A stretch of DNA of 64,000 bases from positions 124,001 to 188,000 of the forward strand of contig NZ_NRCJ01000002.1 of NCBI RefSeq assembly GCF_003129965.1, written 5' to 3'. Below are positions 29,145-39,054 of the stretch, one piece after another. This DNA comes from Aggregatibacter kilianii. GTDB lineage: Bacteria; Pseudomonadota; Gammaproteobacteria; Enterobacterales; Pasteurellaceae. Both the position numbers and the translations under genes were made by a program. The notes under the pieces are model-generated. The model did no database searches and was not told the origin of the DNA. It saw only the letters and a program-made list of their open reading frames with translations. Every line of letters begins with the position of its first letter. The first letter of the stretch is position 1.

Positions 29145-30560
29145 TCACTCCTGCCAACCGCCCCCCAACGCTTTATACAAATTCACCAAATTCTTCGCAC
29201 GGGCTAATCGGCTTTGAATCAGTTGGTTTTGGTAATCCAGTGCGGTTAATCGTGCCGTTAAGGCATTATCTAAGGTTTTTTCGCCGTATCGGAATAATTT
29301 TTGTGCGTTGCCGGCTTGTTTTTGGGCTTGTTGGTAGGCAGTTTGCAGTAGTTGGGTTTGCCGATTTAAGGCGGCTTGAGCTTGGTAGCTGTTATCCACG
29401 TCCGCAAGGGCTTGTAATAAGGCTTTGTCGTATTGTAACAGCGCCGCTTTCAGGCGGGCGTCGGCGGCGTCAATATTGGCTTGAATGCGTCCGTTGGTGA
29501 AAATCGGCAGATTCATGTCTAAGCTCAGTAAATTCCCCCAACCTTTTAAATCGGGAATGTCCGTGTTGATGTCGATACGTCCGGTTTGTCCTAAAAATTG
29601 AATGTCAAAGCGCGGATAGAGATCGGCTTTGGCGGAGGCGAGTTTGGCTGCAAGAGCCTGCACTTGGGCGCGATAGGCGCGTAAATCAGGGCGACGTTCC
29701 AGTACATCACCAGGCATGACGCCATTTGGTGCGGCGGGTAAAACGCCAAGAAAATCAACCGCACTTTTATTCAGTTTAAAGCCTTGCGGCGGTTTGCCGA
29801 TAAGAATGGCGATAGCGCGTTCGTTGCCGGTAATTTGTGCGCCAAGTGTCGCCTGTTGCGCCAGCACGGCGCTGATTCGACTTTCCACCTGCAATACATC
29901 ATTGGCATTGGCTTGTCCCGCTTGGAAACGCCCTTCGACATAGTGTTTTAATTGACGCAGAAGTTTTTCGTTTTGTTGCAGTAGGGCGTTTTGTTGGGTG
30001 AGCGCGGCAATATTGGCGTAGCTTTCGGCGATTTGTCCGGCAACCAGCATTTGCGCAGCGTAAACCTGTTGTTGCGCACCGAGCGCAGCGGCTTGTGCAG
30101 CATCGCGCTCTCTACGTTTTTTGCCGAAAAAATCCAATTCCCAGCTTGCCGTTAATCCCGCCGATTGCACATTGCCTGACCGATCATAAGATTGGTGGGT
30201 GAGGGGATTTTCCACATGAGAATGAATTAAGCCGGCGGAAGCTTGGGCACCGACTTTCGGCCCGAGATCCGCTTGGGTATATTGGCTGTTTGCCTGCGCT
30301 TCCAACAGGCGGGCTTTGGCGATTTCAATGTCAAGGTTATGTTGCAATCCCTGTTCGATTAATTGTGTCAGTTGCGGATCTTGCCAGTTTTGCCACCAAC
30401 GGGCGATTTCCGTCGCATTTTTAGCGGTGGCGGCATTCTGTGTTTGTTCAAACTGCGTAGGGATTTCCACCCTGGAGGATAAATCAACCTTTGTCGTACA
30501 AGCGGAGAGCGAAATAAACGCCGCGATTAACGTTAATTTAAAACCGAATTGATGAGTCAT
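29145..30560 (-). CDS. Outer-membrane efflux lipoprotein (TolC/NodT family)
   Basis: Trimeric outer-membrane channel subunit. The signal peptide ends in a lipobox (ISLSAC, Cys about residue 21). The two repeated OEP domains show the usual long helices and motifs (WWQNWQDPQLTQLI; DVLERRPDLRAYRAQV; PIFTNGRIQANI). Length of 471 residues fits. It is the last gene of a four-gene export operon. A USS encodes the segment NKSAVDFLGV in it. Confidence 0.92.
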   Translation of the reverse strand: MTHQFGFKLTLIAAFISLSACTTKVDLSSRVEIPTQFEQTQNAATAKNATEIARWWQNWQDPQLTQLIEQGLQHNLDIEIAKARLLEAQANSQYTQADLGPKVGAQASAGLIHSHVENPLTHQSYDRSGNVQSAGLTASWELDFFGKKRRERDAAQAAALGAQQQVYAAQMLVAGQIAESYANIAALTQQNALLQQNEKLLRQLKHYVEGRFQAGQANANDVLQVESRISAVLAQQATLGAQITGNERAIAILIGKPPQGFKLNKSAVDFLGVLPAAPNGVMPGDVLERRPDLRAYRAQVQALAAKLASAKADLYPRFDIQFLGQTGRIDINTDIPDLKGWGNLLSLDMNLPIFTNGRIQANIDAADARLKAALLQYDKALLQALADVDNSYQAQAALNRQTQLLQTAYQQAQKQAGNAQKLFRYGEKTLDNALTARLTALDYQNQLIQSRLARAKNLVNLYKALGGGWQE

Positions 30561-30580
30561 ACTTTTGTCCTTCTTAACCT

Positions 30581-31708
30581 TTAGCCTTGGCGTGACAGCA
30601 TGGATTTAAACTGTGCAAGCGCGATGCCTAAAAATAACGCGCCTAATGCTGCAATTTGTAATAATTTGTCCCACACCACATCCAATCCTGCGCCTCGGAA
30701 TAACACATCCTGCGCATAAGCGCCGAAAATCGCGGTAGGGGAGAACTGAACCAGTTTTTGCATGAATTCCGGCATATTTTCCAGTGGCGACATCGTGCCG
30801 GAAAGCAGGTACATCACGATATACACGGGCAATACCAATAAGCCGAATTGCGGCATGGTGGGGGCAAAAATCGCCAACATGATGCCCAGTGAGGCAATGG
30901 CGAAAATAAACACCGCCGAGCCCAAGATATATAAGAAAAACGCACCGTCCGGCAAGGGCGTGCCGATAATTTTATGCACCACAAAATAGAGCGAAAACGC
31001 CACCACTGTGAGCAGAACCAATTCGTTTGCCAGAATTTTAGCCATGGCAATTTCGCTGGAACGCACGGGCATGACCAAAATATGCTCCAGCGTGCCGCGT
31101 TCCCGTTCACGAATTACCGCCGCCCCCACTAACAACATGGTGAGCAAATTTAAATATCCCACAATATTCATGCCGCCCATAAACCAATTACCGGAAAAAT
31201 TAGGGTTATACAGCACGTTAATGGTCGGTTGAATGAGAAAGCTATTGTTCGTTCGAATGTGCAAAAAATCGTTAATTTCCCCGCGAAAAATTTGGGAAAT
31301 ATAGGATGCGCCGATGGCGGCTTGAGTCATTGCCGTGGCGTCGGATAATAGCTGAATCGGCGGATTACGCCCTGCCAGTACGTCACGCGCATAATTAGGC
31401 GGAATATCCAAAATGAACGTATATTCGCCCGTATCCATTAAACGATCCGCCTGAGGGGCGTTAATCGTGTGCACTTTGCGGAAGTTGGGCGGAATTAGGC
31501 TTTGTTGCAGGCGATAAGATAATGCGGAACGGTCGTTATCCACGATGGCGACGGACGCATTTTTTACTTCCAACGTAATGGAATTGGCGACGGTGTAAAT
31601 GGCAACGGTGAACATATAAATGATGAGCACCACAAGCACTGGATCGGAGAACAAGCTACGCAATTCTTTGCCCGATAAATAAAGTACGTTTTTTATCCAT
31701 CTGAACAT
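30581..31708 (-). CDS. yhhJ: ABC-2 type export permease, YhhJ-like
   Basis: 375-residue membrane subunit starting MFRWIKNVLYLSGKEL, with GGAG 8 bases upstream. One N-terminal helix, a large periplasmic domain (about 50-175; RSALSYRLQQSLIPP, ARDVLAGRNPPIQLL) and five C-terminal helices with the ABC-2 signature RERERGTLEHILVMPV. E. coli YhhJ is about the same size. The start is 1 base after the RbbA-like stop, so the two are co-translated. Confidence 0.88.
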   Translation of the reverse strand: MFRWIKNVLYLSGKELRSLFSDPVLVVLIIYMFTVAIYTVANSITLEVKNASVAIVDNDRSALSYRLQQSLIPPNFRKVHTINAPQADRLMDTGEYTFILDIPPNYARDVLAGRNPPIQLLSDATAMTQAAIGASYISQIFRGEINDFLHIRTNNSFLIQPTINVLYNPNFSGNWFMGGMNIVGYLNLLTMLLVGAAVIRERERGTLEHILVMPVRSSEIAMAKILANELVLLTVVAFSLYFVVHKIIGTPLPDGAFFLYILGSAVFIFAIASLGIMLAIFAPTMPQFGLLVLPVYIVMYLLSGTMSPLENMPEFMQKLVQFSPTAIFGAYAQDVLFRGAGLDVVWDKLLQIAALGALFLGIALAQFKSMLSRQG

Positions 31709-31709
31709 G

Positions 31710-34457
31710 TTATTTCTCCTGTTTCTTGAGCAGGGCGACCGCACCGCAGAAATACACGACATAAATTGCTAACAATGCGGCATAGCTGCTAAGGAAATCC
31801 GTGAAGCCCAGCCCTTTTGTGAAACCGCCTAAACAAATGAGCAAGAACCAATAGCCAGGAAACAACTGTGCCATCATATAAACATGCGACGGCAAAGTGG
31901 AGGTCGGGTAGAGCATGCCGGAGAAGTTCATGGTCGGGATAATTACGATGATCGCCGTGGCAAAAATCGCCGCAATCTGTGATTTCACGAAGCTGGATAC
32001 GAACAAACCGAATGCCGTTGACGCGGTGATGATAAAAATCGCCCCCAAGGTCATTGCCCACATGGAGCCTTTCACAGGCACGTTAAAGACCATCACCGAA
32101 ATCCACACCATAATCAGGTAACTGATAAACGCCAGCAGAATATAAGGCAGTTGCTTTCCAAGTAAAAATTGCACCGTGTCGGCAGGGGAGCCGTAAAGGT
32201 TCATAATGGAACCGATTTCTTTCTCCCGCACCACACCTAACGCCGTCATCATAGACGGAATCAACATCATGGCGAGCATAATCACGCCCGGCGTCATGGC
32301 GAAAATACTTTTGAAATCCTGGTTATAGACAAAACGGGTTTCCAGCAAGTTATTGTTTGGAATGCGAATGCCTTGCTGCGTCAAGGTTTCCTGTACATAT
32401 TGTGTGATCACGCCGACTACCGAACCGCGCAGGTTTTCAGCAGTGGACGGAAACGCACCGTCTATGAAAATCCCCACTTCCGGCATTTCTTGCCGTAAGA
32501 CTTTTTTGCCGAAATTCGGTGGAATTTCAATCACCAGTTTGACTTTTGAGGCTTGTAACACGGCATTAATTTCCTGCTCGGAATGAATGTCCGGTTGCCG
32601 TACAAAATAGCGGGAGCCATCAAAATATTCGATAAAACGGCGGCTTTCCGAACTGTTGTCATAATCCAGCACAGTAAAATTAGAAGGATGCACATCAAAA
32701 GAAATACTCGATGCCATGGCGAACAGCATAATCACCGGTCCGAGCAAGGCAAAAAATAAACGGATTCTGTCCCGTAACAACTCTTTGCCTTCGCGCACGG
32801 CAAATGTACGCACCAACGACCACCAAGCAATGAAGCCTTTTCTCGGTGAAGTCGCAGAAACACCGGAAAAATCCACCGCACTTTTATCGGTTTGCGGCGC
32901 GGTAATGTCGTCCGCCTGTTCTTCCAAATAGCGGATAAAGGCTTCTTCCAGCGTCGGTGCTTTCTTTTCCAGACGTAATTGCTCCGGCGTACCCACCGCC
33001 AACACGCGCCCGCGGTGCATAAAGGAAATGCGATCGCAACGCGCCGCCTCGTTCATAAAGTGGGTCGTGACGAAAATGGTGATGTTATCTTCACGGGATA
33101 ATTTAATGAGGTATTCCCAAAACATATCCCGAGCGGCAGGATCGACACCCGACGTCGGTTCATCCAAAATCAGCACTTCAGGTTTATGCAAGCAGGCGGC
33201 GGCAAGCTGCAAACGCTGACGAATGCCGAGGGGCAGGGAAGAGGGATATTCATCGGCAAGATGCACCAAGTCGAATTGTTGCATGACGGCTTGCACATAT
33301 TGCGCCCATTGTGCGCGCGGAATTTGGTAGAGTTTGGCGTGCAACTCCAGATTTTGATAAACGGAAAGTTCTTCATAAAGGGAAAATGCCTGCGACATAT
33401 AACCCACCCGTTTGCGGGTTTCGATATTGCTTGCATCAATGGGCTGTCCGAGCAGTGTTGCTGTGCCTTCCGTCGGTTCAAGTAGCCCGGTGAGCATTTT
33501 CATGGTGGTGGATTTGCCGCAACCGTTGGAACCTAAAAAACCGAAAATTTCCCCTTTCGGAATGGTGAAGCTGACGTTATCGACGGAAACAAAATCACCG
33601 AATTTTTTCGTTAGCCCTTTTGCCGTGATAACCGGTGGTTCATTGGGAGCAGGCTGGAAGGGCGGAATCTGCAAGCCGTTTTCTGCACCGCGTTTTTCCG
33701 GTGGCAATAATTTGACATAGGCTTCTTCCAAATTTTTACTTTGCGTTTCGGCAATCACTTGTTTGGTCGGATTGTCGGCAATCAGCTTGCCGTCGTCCAT
33801 GGCGAGAATATGTTCAAAACGTTCCGCCTCATCAATATAGGCTGTTGCCACAATAACCGTCATACCGTCTTCTTCTCGGCGTAAATCGTCCACTAATTGC
33901 CAAAACTGGCGACGGGAGAGCGGATCCACGCCGGTGGTGGGCTCATCTAAAATCAATAAGTCGGGGCTGTGTACCAAGGCGCAACACAGGCTAAGTTTTT
34001 GTTTCATGCCACCCGATAATTTACCTGCCGCGCGATCGGCAAAAGGCGCCAAGCCTGTGGCATTGAGTAAACGCTGAATGCGAGCTTTTCGTTGTGCTTT
34101 GGCCAGCCCGAACAAGCGGGCGTGGAAATCGATATTTTCATAAATGGAAAGGGTGAGATACAGGTTTTTCCCCAATCCTTGCGGCATAAACGCGATTTTA
34201 TGGGAAAGGGCGTTGCGGGCTTTTTTCTCCGCAACATTTAAATCAAAAACCTGAACCGTGCCCGTTTGAATTATTTTCACGCCGGCGATGAGGGAAAGCA
34301 GCGTCGATTTGCCTACACCGTCAGGGCCGATTAAGCCGACGGTGCTACCTCGCGGAATATGTAGGCTGACATCGGAAAGTGCGGTGGTTTTTCCGTATGA
34401 ATGTGAGAGATGCTCCACTGTTACTGCAAGGGGGACAGCCGAAGGTGCAACATTCAT
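31710..34457 (-). CDS. rbbA: RbbA-like fused ABC-ABC-permease protein
   Basis: 915 residues: two ATPase domains followed by an ABC-2 permease. Domain 1: Walker A GPDGVGKST (about 43-51), signature LSGGMKQK, Walker B LLILDEPTTGVDP. Domain 2: Walker A GSNGCGKST (about 308), signature weakened to LPLGIRQR, Walker B VLILDEPTSGVDP. Membrane part from about 555 (FALLGPVIMLFAMAS) with REKEIGSIMNLYGSP. The build and size match E. coli RbbA/YhiH. Whether it works on ribosomes or exports a substrate is not settled by sequence; with the adaptor and outer-membrane channel next to it, export is likelier. A USS encodes KSAVDFSGV between domains. Confidence 0.9.
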   Translation of the reverse strand: MNVAPSAVPLAVTVEHLSHSYGKTTALSDVSLHIPRGSTVGLIGPDGVGKSTLLSLIAGVKIIQTGTVQVFDLNVAEKKARNALSHKIAFMPQGLGKNLYLTLSIYENIDFHARLFGLAKAQRKARIQRLLNATGLAPFADRAAGKLSGGMKQKLSLCCALVHSPDLLILDEPTTGVDPLSRRQFWQLVDDLRREEDGMTVIVATAYIDEAERFEHILAMDDGKLIADNPTKQVIAETQSKNLEEAYVKLLPPEKRGAENGLQIPPFQPAPNEPPVITAKGLTKKFGDFVSVDNVSFTIPKGEIFGFLGSNGCGKSTTMKMLTGLLEPTEGTATLLGQPIDASNIETRKRVGYMSQAFSLYEELSVYQNLELHAKLYQIPRAQWAQYVQAVMQQFDLVHLADEYPSSLPLGIRQRLQLAAACLHKPEVLILDEPTSGVDPAARDMFWEYLIKLSREDNITIFVTTHFMNEAARCDRISFMHRGRVLAVGTPEQLRLEKKAPTLEEAFIRYLEEQADDITAPQTDKSAVDFSGVSATSPRKGFIAWWSLVRTFAVREGKELLRDRIRLFFALLGPVIMLFAMASSISFDVHPSNFTVLDYDNSSESRRFIEYFDGSRYFVRQPDIHSEQEINAVLQASKVKLVIEIPPNFGKKVLRQEMPEVGIFIDGAFPSTAENLRGSVVGVITQYVQETLTQQGIRIPNNNLLETRFVYNQDFKSIFAMTPGVIMLAMMLIPSMMTALGVVREKEIGSIMNLYGSPADTVQFLLGKQLPYILLAFISYLIMVWISVMVFNVPVKGSMWAMTLGAIFIITASTAFGLFVSSFVKSQIAAIFATAIIVIIPTMNFSGMLYPTSTLPSHVYMMAQLFPGYWFLLICLGGFTKGLGFTDFLSSYAALLAIYVVYFCGAVALLKKQEK

Positions 34458-34459
34458 GG

Positions 34460-35437
34460 CTATTCACCTTTCGGCAGTTTCACCGCCAACCCTTCCGGCC
34501 ACTGCGCCTGCGGATCGTATTTCACATAACCCAACGCCGTCATGCCACCTTTAAGCAATGGCTTATATTTAAGGGCGGTCTCCACAGGAATTTGCAATTT
34601 CACTTTAAACATCAATTTGGCGCGTTCTTCCGTGGTTTCCACGGATTTCGGTGTGAATTGCGCGTTGTTGGCGACAAAGGTGATTTTTGCCGGGAACACG
34701 GCGCTCATGCCATCCACCACAATACGGGCATCATCACCCAATTGGATTTGATTCATTTGATTGGCGGTGAGGAACACATTGATATAGGTGTCGGTCGGAT
34801 CAAGCAAACTGACCACTTTGCCACCGGCACCAAGCACATTGCCAACCTCTGCGATTTGATATTCCACCCGTCCGGCTTTCGGGGCTTTAATCAGCATATC
34901 GGTATTTTGCGATTGGGCTTGTTCTAACTGCGCTTGAGCTTGTTCAACAGCGGCCTCCGCCTCGGATTTGGCAGCTTCTGCGGTATTCACGGCGGCAAGC
35001 GTAGCATTATAAGAGGCTTGGCGACGTTCTAATTCGCTGCTTGAAATGAGATTATCACGGCGTAGTTTGGCAGCGTTATCCAATTCCAACTTCGCCACTT
35101 TGGCTTGTTGCCGACGGGCATCCATTTCCGCAAGGGCGCGTTTTACGGTATCTTCCGCCCGTTTCTTTTGTGCTTGCGCGCCGGAAACCTGTGTTTGAGA
35201 AATGCTGGAGGAAAGGCGTGCCAGCGGTTGATCGGCTTTTACTTCATCGCCTTCCTGCACCAAGATTTCCTCCACGCGGCCGGGATACAGGGTGGCAATG
35301 TCCAACCGTTTTAATTCCAAGCGTCCGTTGACGGCGGCAATACCGCTCAATTCATCGGCTTGTAATTGTTGATTTTTCCAGATGGCAACAGCCACCATAC
35401 CAACGATAAAACCTAACACGAAATGTCTTTTTTTCAT
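34460..35437 (-). CDS. HlyD-family periplasmic adaptor
   Basis: 325-residue membrane-fusion protein: N-terminal signal anchor (HFVLGFIVGMVAVAIW), first biotinyl-lipoyl half, a long coiled coil (about 85-190, rich in Q, A, E and K), second lipoyl half (AGRVEYQIAEVGNVLGAGGK) and a beta barrel (YINVFLTANQMNQIQLG). It is the first gene of the export operon, 2 bases before the RbbA-like gene, and is YhiI-like in context. Confidence 0.9.
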   Translation of the reverse strand: MKKRHFVLGFIVGMVAVAIWKNQQLQADELSGIAAVNGRLELKRLDIATLYPGRVEEILVQEGDEVKADQPLARLSSSISQTQVSGAQAQKKRAEDTVKRALAEMDARRQQAKVAKLELDNAAKLRRDNLISSSELERRQASYNATLAAVNTAEAAKSEAEAAVEQAQAQLEQAQSQNTDMLIKAPKAGRVEYQIAEVGNVLGAGGKVVSLLDPTDTYINVFLTANQMNQIQLGDDARIVVDGMSAVFPAKITFVANNAQFTPKSVETTEERAKLMFKVKLQIPVETALKYKPLLKGGMTALGYVKYDPQAQWPEGLAVKLPKGE

Positions 35438-35492
35438 GTTTCTATCCTTATGTAATGAGGTTTATGCGAATGATTATAGAGAGAGGGCAAAA

Positions 35493-35557
35493 GTTGCTCA
35501 ACCATCAAAAAGCAACGATTTGTTGCTTAAGTAGATAAAAGGGCGTAATTTGTTGCT
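35493..35557. promoter_or_regulatory. Probable TetR operator in the divergent export/regulator promoter
   Basis: Four GTTGCT half-sites: inverted pair AAGCAAC-GATTT-GTTGCTT at 35510-35528 (perfect 7-bp arms), plus single copies at 35493-35498 and 35552-35557. The symmetry and position between the divergent TetR and HlyD-like genes make it the natural regulator site. Confidence 0.75.
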
Positions 35558-35580
35558 TAACTCGGACAATTTGAGGAGAA

Positions 35581-36141
35581 ATGATGAATAATCAAGATAT
35601 TCGTGTGCTTAGAACGGATAAATTCATTCGCGAAGCGTTCTTAACCTTACTGGAGAAAAAGGGTTTTGACGCCATGACCGTGCAGGATATTTTAGATGTG
35701 GCGCAAATTAACCGTTCTACCTTTTATAAGCACTTCGCCAATAAAAATGCGGTAGCGAAAGTGTTGGTAGATGAACTTAAAGCCTTGGTGAAAGCGCGTT
35801 TGAAAGAGCGTTTTTCCGTGCCGACCACCGCATTTATTGATAGTAATCGGGTTCTTTTTGAACGGTATCGCCAGCTGATTTACCTGATAGGTCAAATCGA
35901 AACGCCGACTATTCATTTATACAAAGACATTCATCATATGGTGAAAGAAAAGTATGTGGAGCATTTGAAAACGGAAAATGTCCCTACGGAAAAAGACTTA
36001 GATTTCCAAGGGCATCTGTTTGCTACGATTACGCTGGGTATATTGAAGTACATTATTGAAAAAAATGAAATGCCGCAGGTGGAGGCGTTAATCAGAAATG
36101 TGAATTCGGTGTTTGATATGTTTGTTGTTCAGGAAGCGTGA
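35581..36141 (+). CDS. TetR-family transcriptional regulator
   Basis: 186 residues. The N-terminal helix-turn-helix is clear (MTVQDILDVAQINRSTFYKHFANK, about residues 31-54, split as VQDILDVAQINRSTFYKHF). The C-terminal ligand domain is TetR_C-like. Two ATG codons start the frame; GAGGAG is 4 to 7 bases before them. Divergent from the export operon, which it probably represses. Confidence 0.9.
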   Translation: MMNNQDIRVLRTDKFIREAFLTLLEKKGFDAMTVQDILDVAQINRSTFYKHFANKNAVAKVLVDELKALVKARLKERFSVPTTAFIDSNRVLFERYRQLIYLIGQIETPTIHLYKDIHHMVKEKYVEHLKTENVPTEKDLDFQGHLFATITLGILKYIIEKNEMPQVEALIRNVNSVFDMFVVQEA

Positions 36142-36157
36142 AAACGTCGGAAAAAGA

Positions 36158-36193
36158 GACCGCACTTTGGATTTTCATCGCGAAAGTGCGGTC
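36158..36193. terminator. Inverted uptake-signal pair acting as a bidirectional terminator
   Basis: GACCGCACTTT and AAAGTGCGGTC form an 11-bp stem with T-rich tails, between the convergent tetR-like gene and the semiSWEET gene. Confidence 0.85.
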
Positions 36194-36209
36194 ATCTTTT
36201 TATGTGTTT

Positions 36210-36470
36210 TTACAGTGCCGTGGCGAAGCTAATCAACCCTAAAATCACACCCGGCGAATTGGCAAGCGCCACCGGGTAATCCCGTTCTTTTTTCAATAAT
36301 CCGTAAGCCACCCATAAACTACAATTTATCGCCGTTGCCAGAGGTTGTAATGTGCCGCCTTTTATCCCGTCAAGATTCAGGCTGATTTGCTCAAGATAAG
36401 ACACATACATACACACTGCCGTAAAGGTGGCAACCCAGCTTAAAATCGTAATAAAACGTTGGTCTGTCAT
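36210..36470 (-). CDS. SemiSWEET-family transporter
   Basis: 86-residue three-helix sugar transporter half that works as a dimer. Helices: about 7-25, 38-57 and 66-85. Family marks include the QISLNLDGIKGGTLQPLAT loop, W in CSLWVAYG and the N of ALANSPGV. Length is exactly that of bacterial semiSWEETs. Transcribed alone. Confidence 0.85.
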   Translation of the reverse strand: MTDQRFITILSWVATFTAVCMYVSYLEQISLNLDGIKGGTLQPLATAINCSLWVAYGLLKKERDYPVALANSPGVILGLISFATAL

Positions 36471-36605
36471 TAATGTTGTTCTCCTTTAGATCATGAAAAA
36501 TAAGTAAATAACGGAGTGTATTATAGCTTATTTTTAACCAAAAGTAAAAAAATATAAATTTTAATGAGGAATTATCACGATTTTAAGAGGTAATCAAATA
36601 AGAAA

Positions 36606-36637
36606 AAACGGCATCAAATTTTCCTTTGATGCCGTTT
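36606..36637 (-). terminator. Terminator after aspC
   Basis: AAACGGCATCAAA pairs with TTTGATGCCGTTT around 6 bases (13-bp perfect stem); on the minus strand it is followed by TTTTTTC. Confidence 0.92.
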
Positions 36638-36663
36638 ATTTGCTTTAAAAGTGCGGTGAAAAA

Positions 36664-37854
36664 TTACAACACGTTGACGATGCTTTCGCAGAGGTAACGA
36701 ACGTTGTCTTCAGTGATTCCGGCGACGTTGATACGTCCGGAACGCACGGCGTAAATAGCGAATTCATTTTTCAAGCGATCAACCTGTTCCGCAGTTAAGC
36801 CGCTGAAAGAGAACATGCCGTTTTGATTGATAATAAAACTGAAATCTTGTTGCGCGCCGTATTCTTTCAATAATTGCACGAAAAGGTGACGCATTTGTTT
36901 AATACGGTCACGCATTTCGGTGAGCTCGTTTTCCCAATCCTGACGTAGCTGCGCGTCGTTTAACACAAGAGCAACGGCGGCGGCACCATGTGCGGACGGG
37001 TTGGAGTAGAGGGTACGAACGATGGTTTTAATTTGAGTTAATGCGGTTGCGGCGATGTCAGAAGTTTCCGCCACCACAGTGAAAGCACCCACACGTTCGT
37101 TATATAGCCCGAAGTTTTTGGAGAAAGAGCTCGCCACCAACAATTCTTTGTGATTTTTGGCAAACGCGCGCAAACCGTAGGCGTCTTCTTCCAAACCGTT
37201 GGCGAAACCTTGATAAGCGAAATCAAAGAGCGGTAACCAACCGTTTTTCGCTGACATTTCAGCCAATTTGTCCCATTGTTCCGGTGTCGGGTCAATCCCC
37301 GTCGGGTTGTGGCAGCAGCCGTGTAATAACACCACATCGCCTTCGCCGGCTTGGCTTAAATCGGCGATAAGATTATCCCAATCCAAGCCTTTGGTCTGCG
37401 GGTTGTAATAACGATATTCACGAATAGTCATCCCTACGGCGTTGAAAATAGCGTTGTGATTCGGCCAGGTCGGCGTGCTAATCCAGACATTCTGGGCTTT
37501 GGTTTGACGTTTGATAAATTCCGCTGCAATACGTAACGCGCCGGTACCGCCTAAACTTTGTACGGTTCTGGCTCGATTATTTTTCACGATGTCGGAGTCG
37601 GTGCCGAATAACAATTCTTTGGTGCGCGCGTTGAAATCGGCAACACCGTCAATCGGCAGGTAGTTTTTGGTATTTTCTTGTGCCAATAAGCGTTTTTCCG
37701 CTTCTTTTACCGCTTTTACGATAGGTGTATTGCCCTTGGCGTCTTTATATACGCCAATGCCTAAATTGATTTTGTTATCGCGGGTTTCCGCTTTGAATGC
37801 TTCACCTAAACCTAAAATCGGATCTGCCGGAGCGGCAACAATATTTTCAAACAT
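36664..37854 (-). CDS. aspC: Aspartate aminotransferase
   Basis: PLP enzyme converting oxaloacetate and glutamate to aspartate and 2-oxoglutarate, with some aromatic activity likely. 396 residues starting [16 protein letters not shown], as in E. coli AspC. PLP lysine in [15 protein letters not shown] (about 246); substrate arginine region [13 protein letters not shown] at the end. TyrB is the alternative paralogue, but the N-terminus fits AspC better. Confidence 0.93.
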   Translation of the reverse strand: MFENIVAAPADPILGLGEAFKAETRDNKINLGIGVYKDAKGNTPIVKAVKEAEKRLLAQENTKNYLPIDGVADFNARTKELLFGTDSDIVKNNRARTVQSLGGTGALRIAAEFIKRQTKAQNVWISTPTWPNHNAIFNAVGMTIREYRYYNPQTKGLDWDNLIADLSQAGEGDVVLLHGCCHNPTGIDPTPEQWDKLAEMSAKNGWLPLFDFAYQGFANGLEEDAYGLRAFAKNHKELLVASSFSKNFGLYNERVGAFTVVAETSDIAATALTQIKTIVRTLYSNPSAHGAAAVALVLNDAQLRQDWENELTEMRDRIKQMRHLFVQLLKEYGAQQDFSFIINQNGMFSFSGLTAEQVDRLKNEFAIYAVRSGRINVAGITEDNVRYLCESIVNVL

Positions 37855-37943
37855 AGAATAATCCTCGTGATGTTGTGTTGTTGTGTAAAAATCTGTTTAT
37901 TTATACTGCTGTAACAGAGGTTTGACAAGCCGTCGCCCGTCAT

Positions 37944-39032
37944 TTAACGCAATTTATTTTTTGCCCATTGCAAGCCGGATTGATAGTCTTCCGGTAATTC
38001 GCGGGAGAGTTTATTTAGTTGTGCAATGATGACATTTTTATCCGGGTGGGAAAGGTTAATATGACCGACTTTGCGCCCCGGACGAACCTCTTTGCCATAC
38101 CAATGAAGTTGGGCAAACGGCGTATTTAACCATTGCGCATTATGCTCGGTGCCGATTAAATTCACCATCACGCTCGGCGCAAAGACGTTTAATTCCGGTG
38201 TCGGTAAATCCAGCAAGGCGCGCAAATGCAATTCAAATTGGCTAACGGCGCAGCCGAGTTGCGTCCAGTGTCCGCTGTTGTGTACGCGTGGTGCCAACTC
38301 GTTCACCAGAAGCTGATCGCCCACCACGAAGCATTCCATCGCCATTACGCCCACATAATTCAGCTCGTGCATGATTTTGCTTAACATAGCTTCTGCCTGC
38401 TGCTGTTGAACGGCTTGTTGCGGGAAATTCGGATCCATCACGCTGTAACGCAAAATACCGTTTTGTTGCAAATTGTGGGTGACCGGATAAAAGCGGGTTT
38501 CGCCGTTACGGAAACGGGCGCCCACCAAAGAAATTTCATAATCGAACGGAATAAATTGCTCGGCAATGGTTTCGCCGAATAAATCGTCGGTAATTTGCTC
38601 TTTATTTGCCTCGGTAACAATCCATTGCCCACGACCGTCGTAACCGCCCATGCGGCGTTTTACCACCACTTTCTCACCGATATGTTGAAACACCTCCGAC
38701 CATTGGGCTTTTTCTTTTAATAAACACCAAGGGGACGTGGCGATATTGAGCTTATCCAATAGATTTTTTTGACTTAAGCGATCGGCTAATTGTGCGAAGA
38801 CTTTTTGATTGACGAAGTTGGCGTGGTTGCCGAGTAGTGTTGTCAACGGTGTTTGTTCCCAACGTTCGATTTCGGCGGTAATGATGTCATTCGGCGACAG
38901 TTCAAACACTGGCGCATCGAAAGGCAAGGGTTGCACATGAATATCTAAAGGCGCGCCGGCATAGCGTAACATCCTGCCGAGCTGTCCGTTGCCAAGAACG
39001 TAAACGGTTGGGTAGAGAGCGGATTTTTGCAT
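37944..39032 (-). CDS. purK: N5-carboxyaminoimidazole ribonucleotide synthase
   Basis: ATP-grasp enzyme of purine synthesis, forming N5-CAIR from AIR, bicarbonate and ATP. The start is MQKSALYPTVYVLGNGQLGRM (GNGQLGRML motif), 362 residues; an upstream in-frame ATG at 39053 has no support. Other marks: VVKRRMGGYDGRGQ (ATP lid), VELAPRVHNSGHWT-like segment NELAPRVHNSGHW. It follows purE but with a 277-base gap filled with repeats, which is unusual. Confidence 0.94.
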   Translation of the reverse strand: MQKSALYPTVYVLGNGQLGRMLRYAGAPLDIHVQPLPFDAPVFELSPNDIITAEIERWEQTPLTTLLGNHANFVNQKVFAQLADRLSQKNLLDKLNIATSPWCLLKEKAQWSEVFQHIGEKVVVKRRMGGYDGRGQWIVTEANKEQITDDLFGETIAEQFIPFDYEISLVGARFRNGETRFYPVTHNLQQNGILRYSVMDPNFPQQAVQQQQAEAMLSKIMHELNYVGVMAMECFVVGDQLLVNELAPRVHNSGHWTQLGCAVSQFELHLRALLDLPTPELNVFAPSVMVNLIGTEHNAQWLNTPFAQLHWYGKEVRPGRKVGHINLSHPDKNVIIAQLNKLSRELPEDYQSGLQWAKNKLR

Positions 39033-39054
39033 AGGGATCTCAATGGTTAACAAT

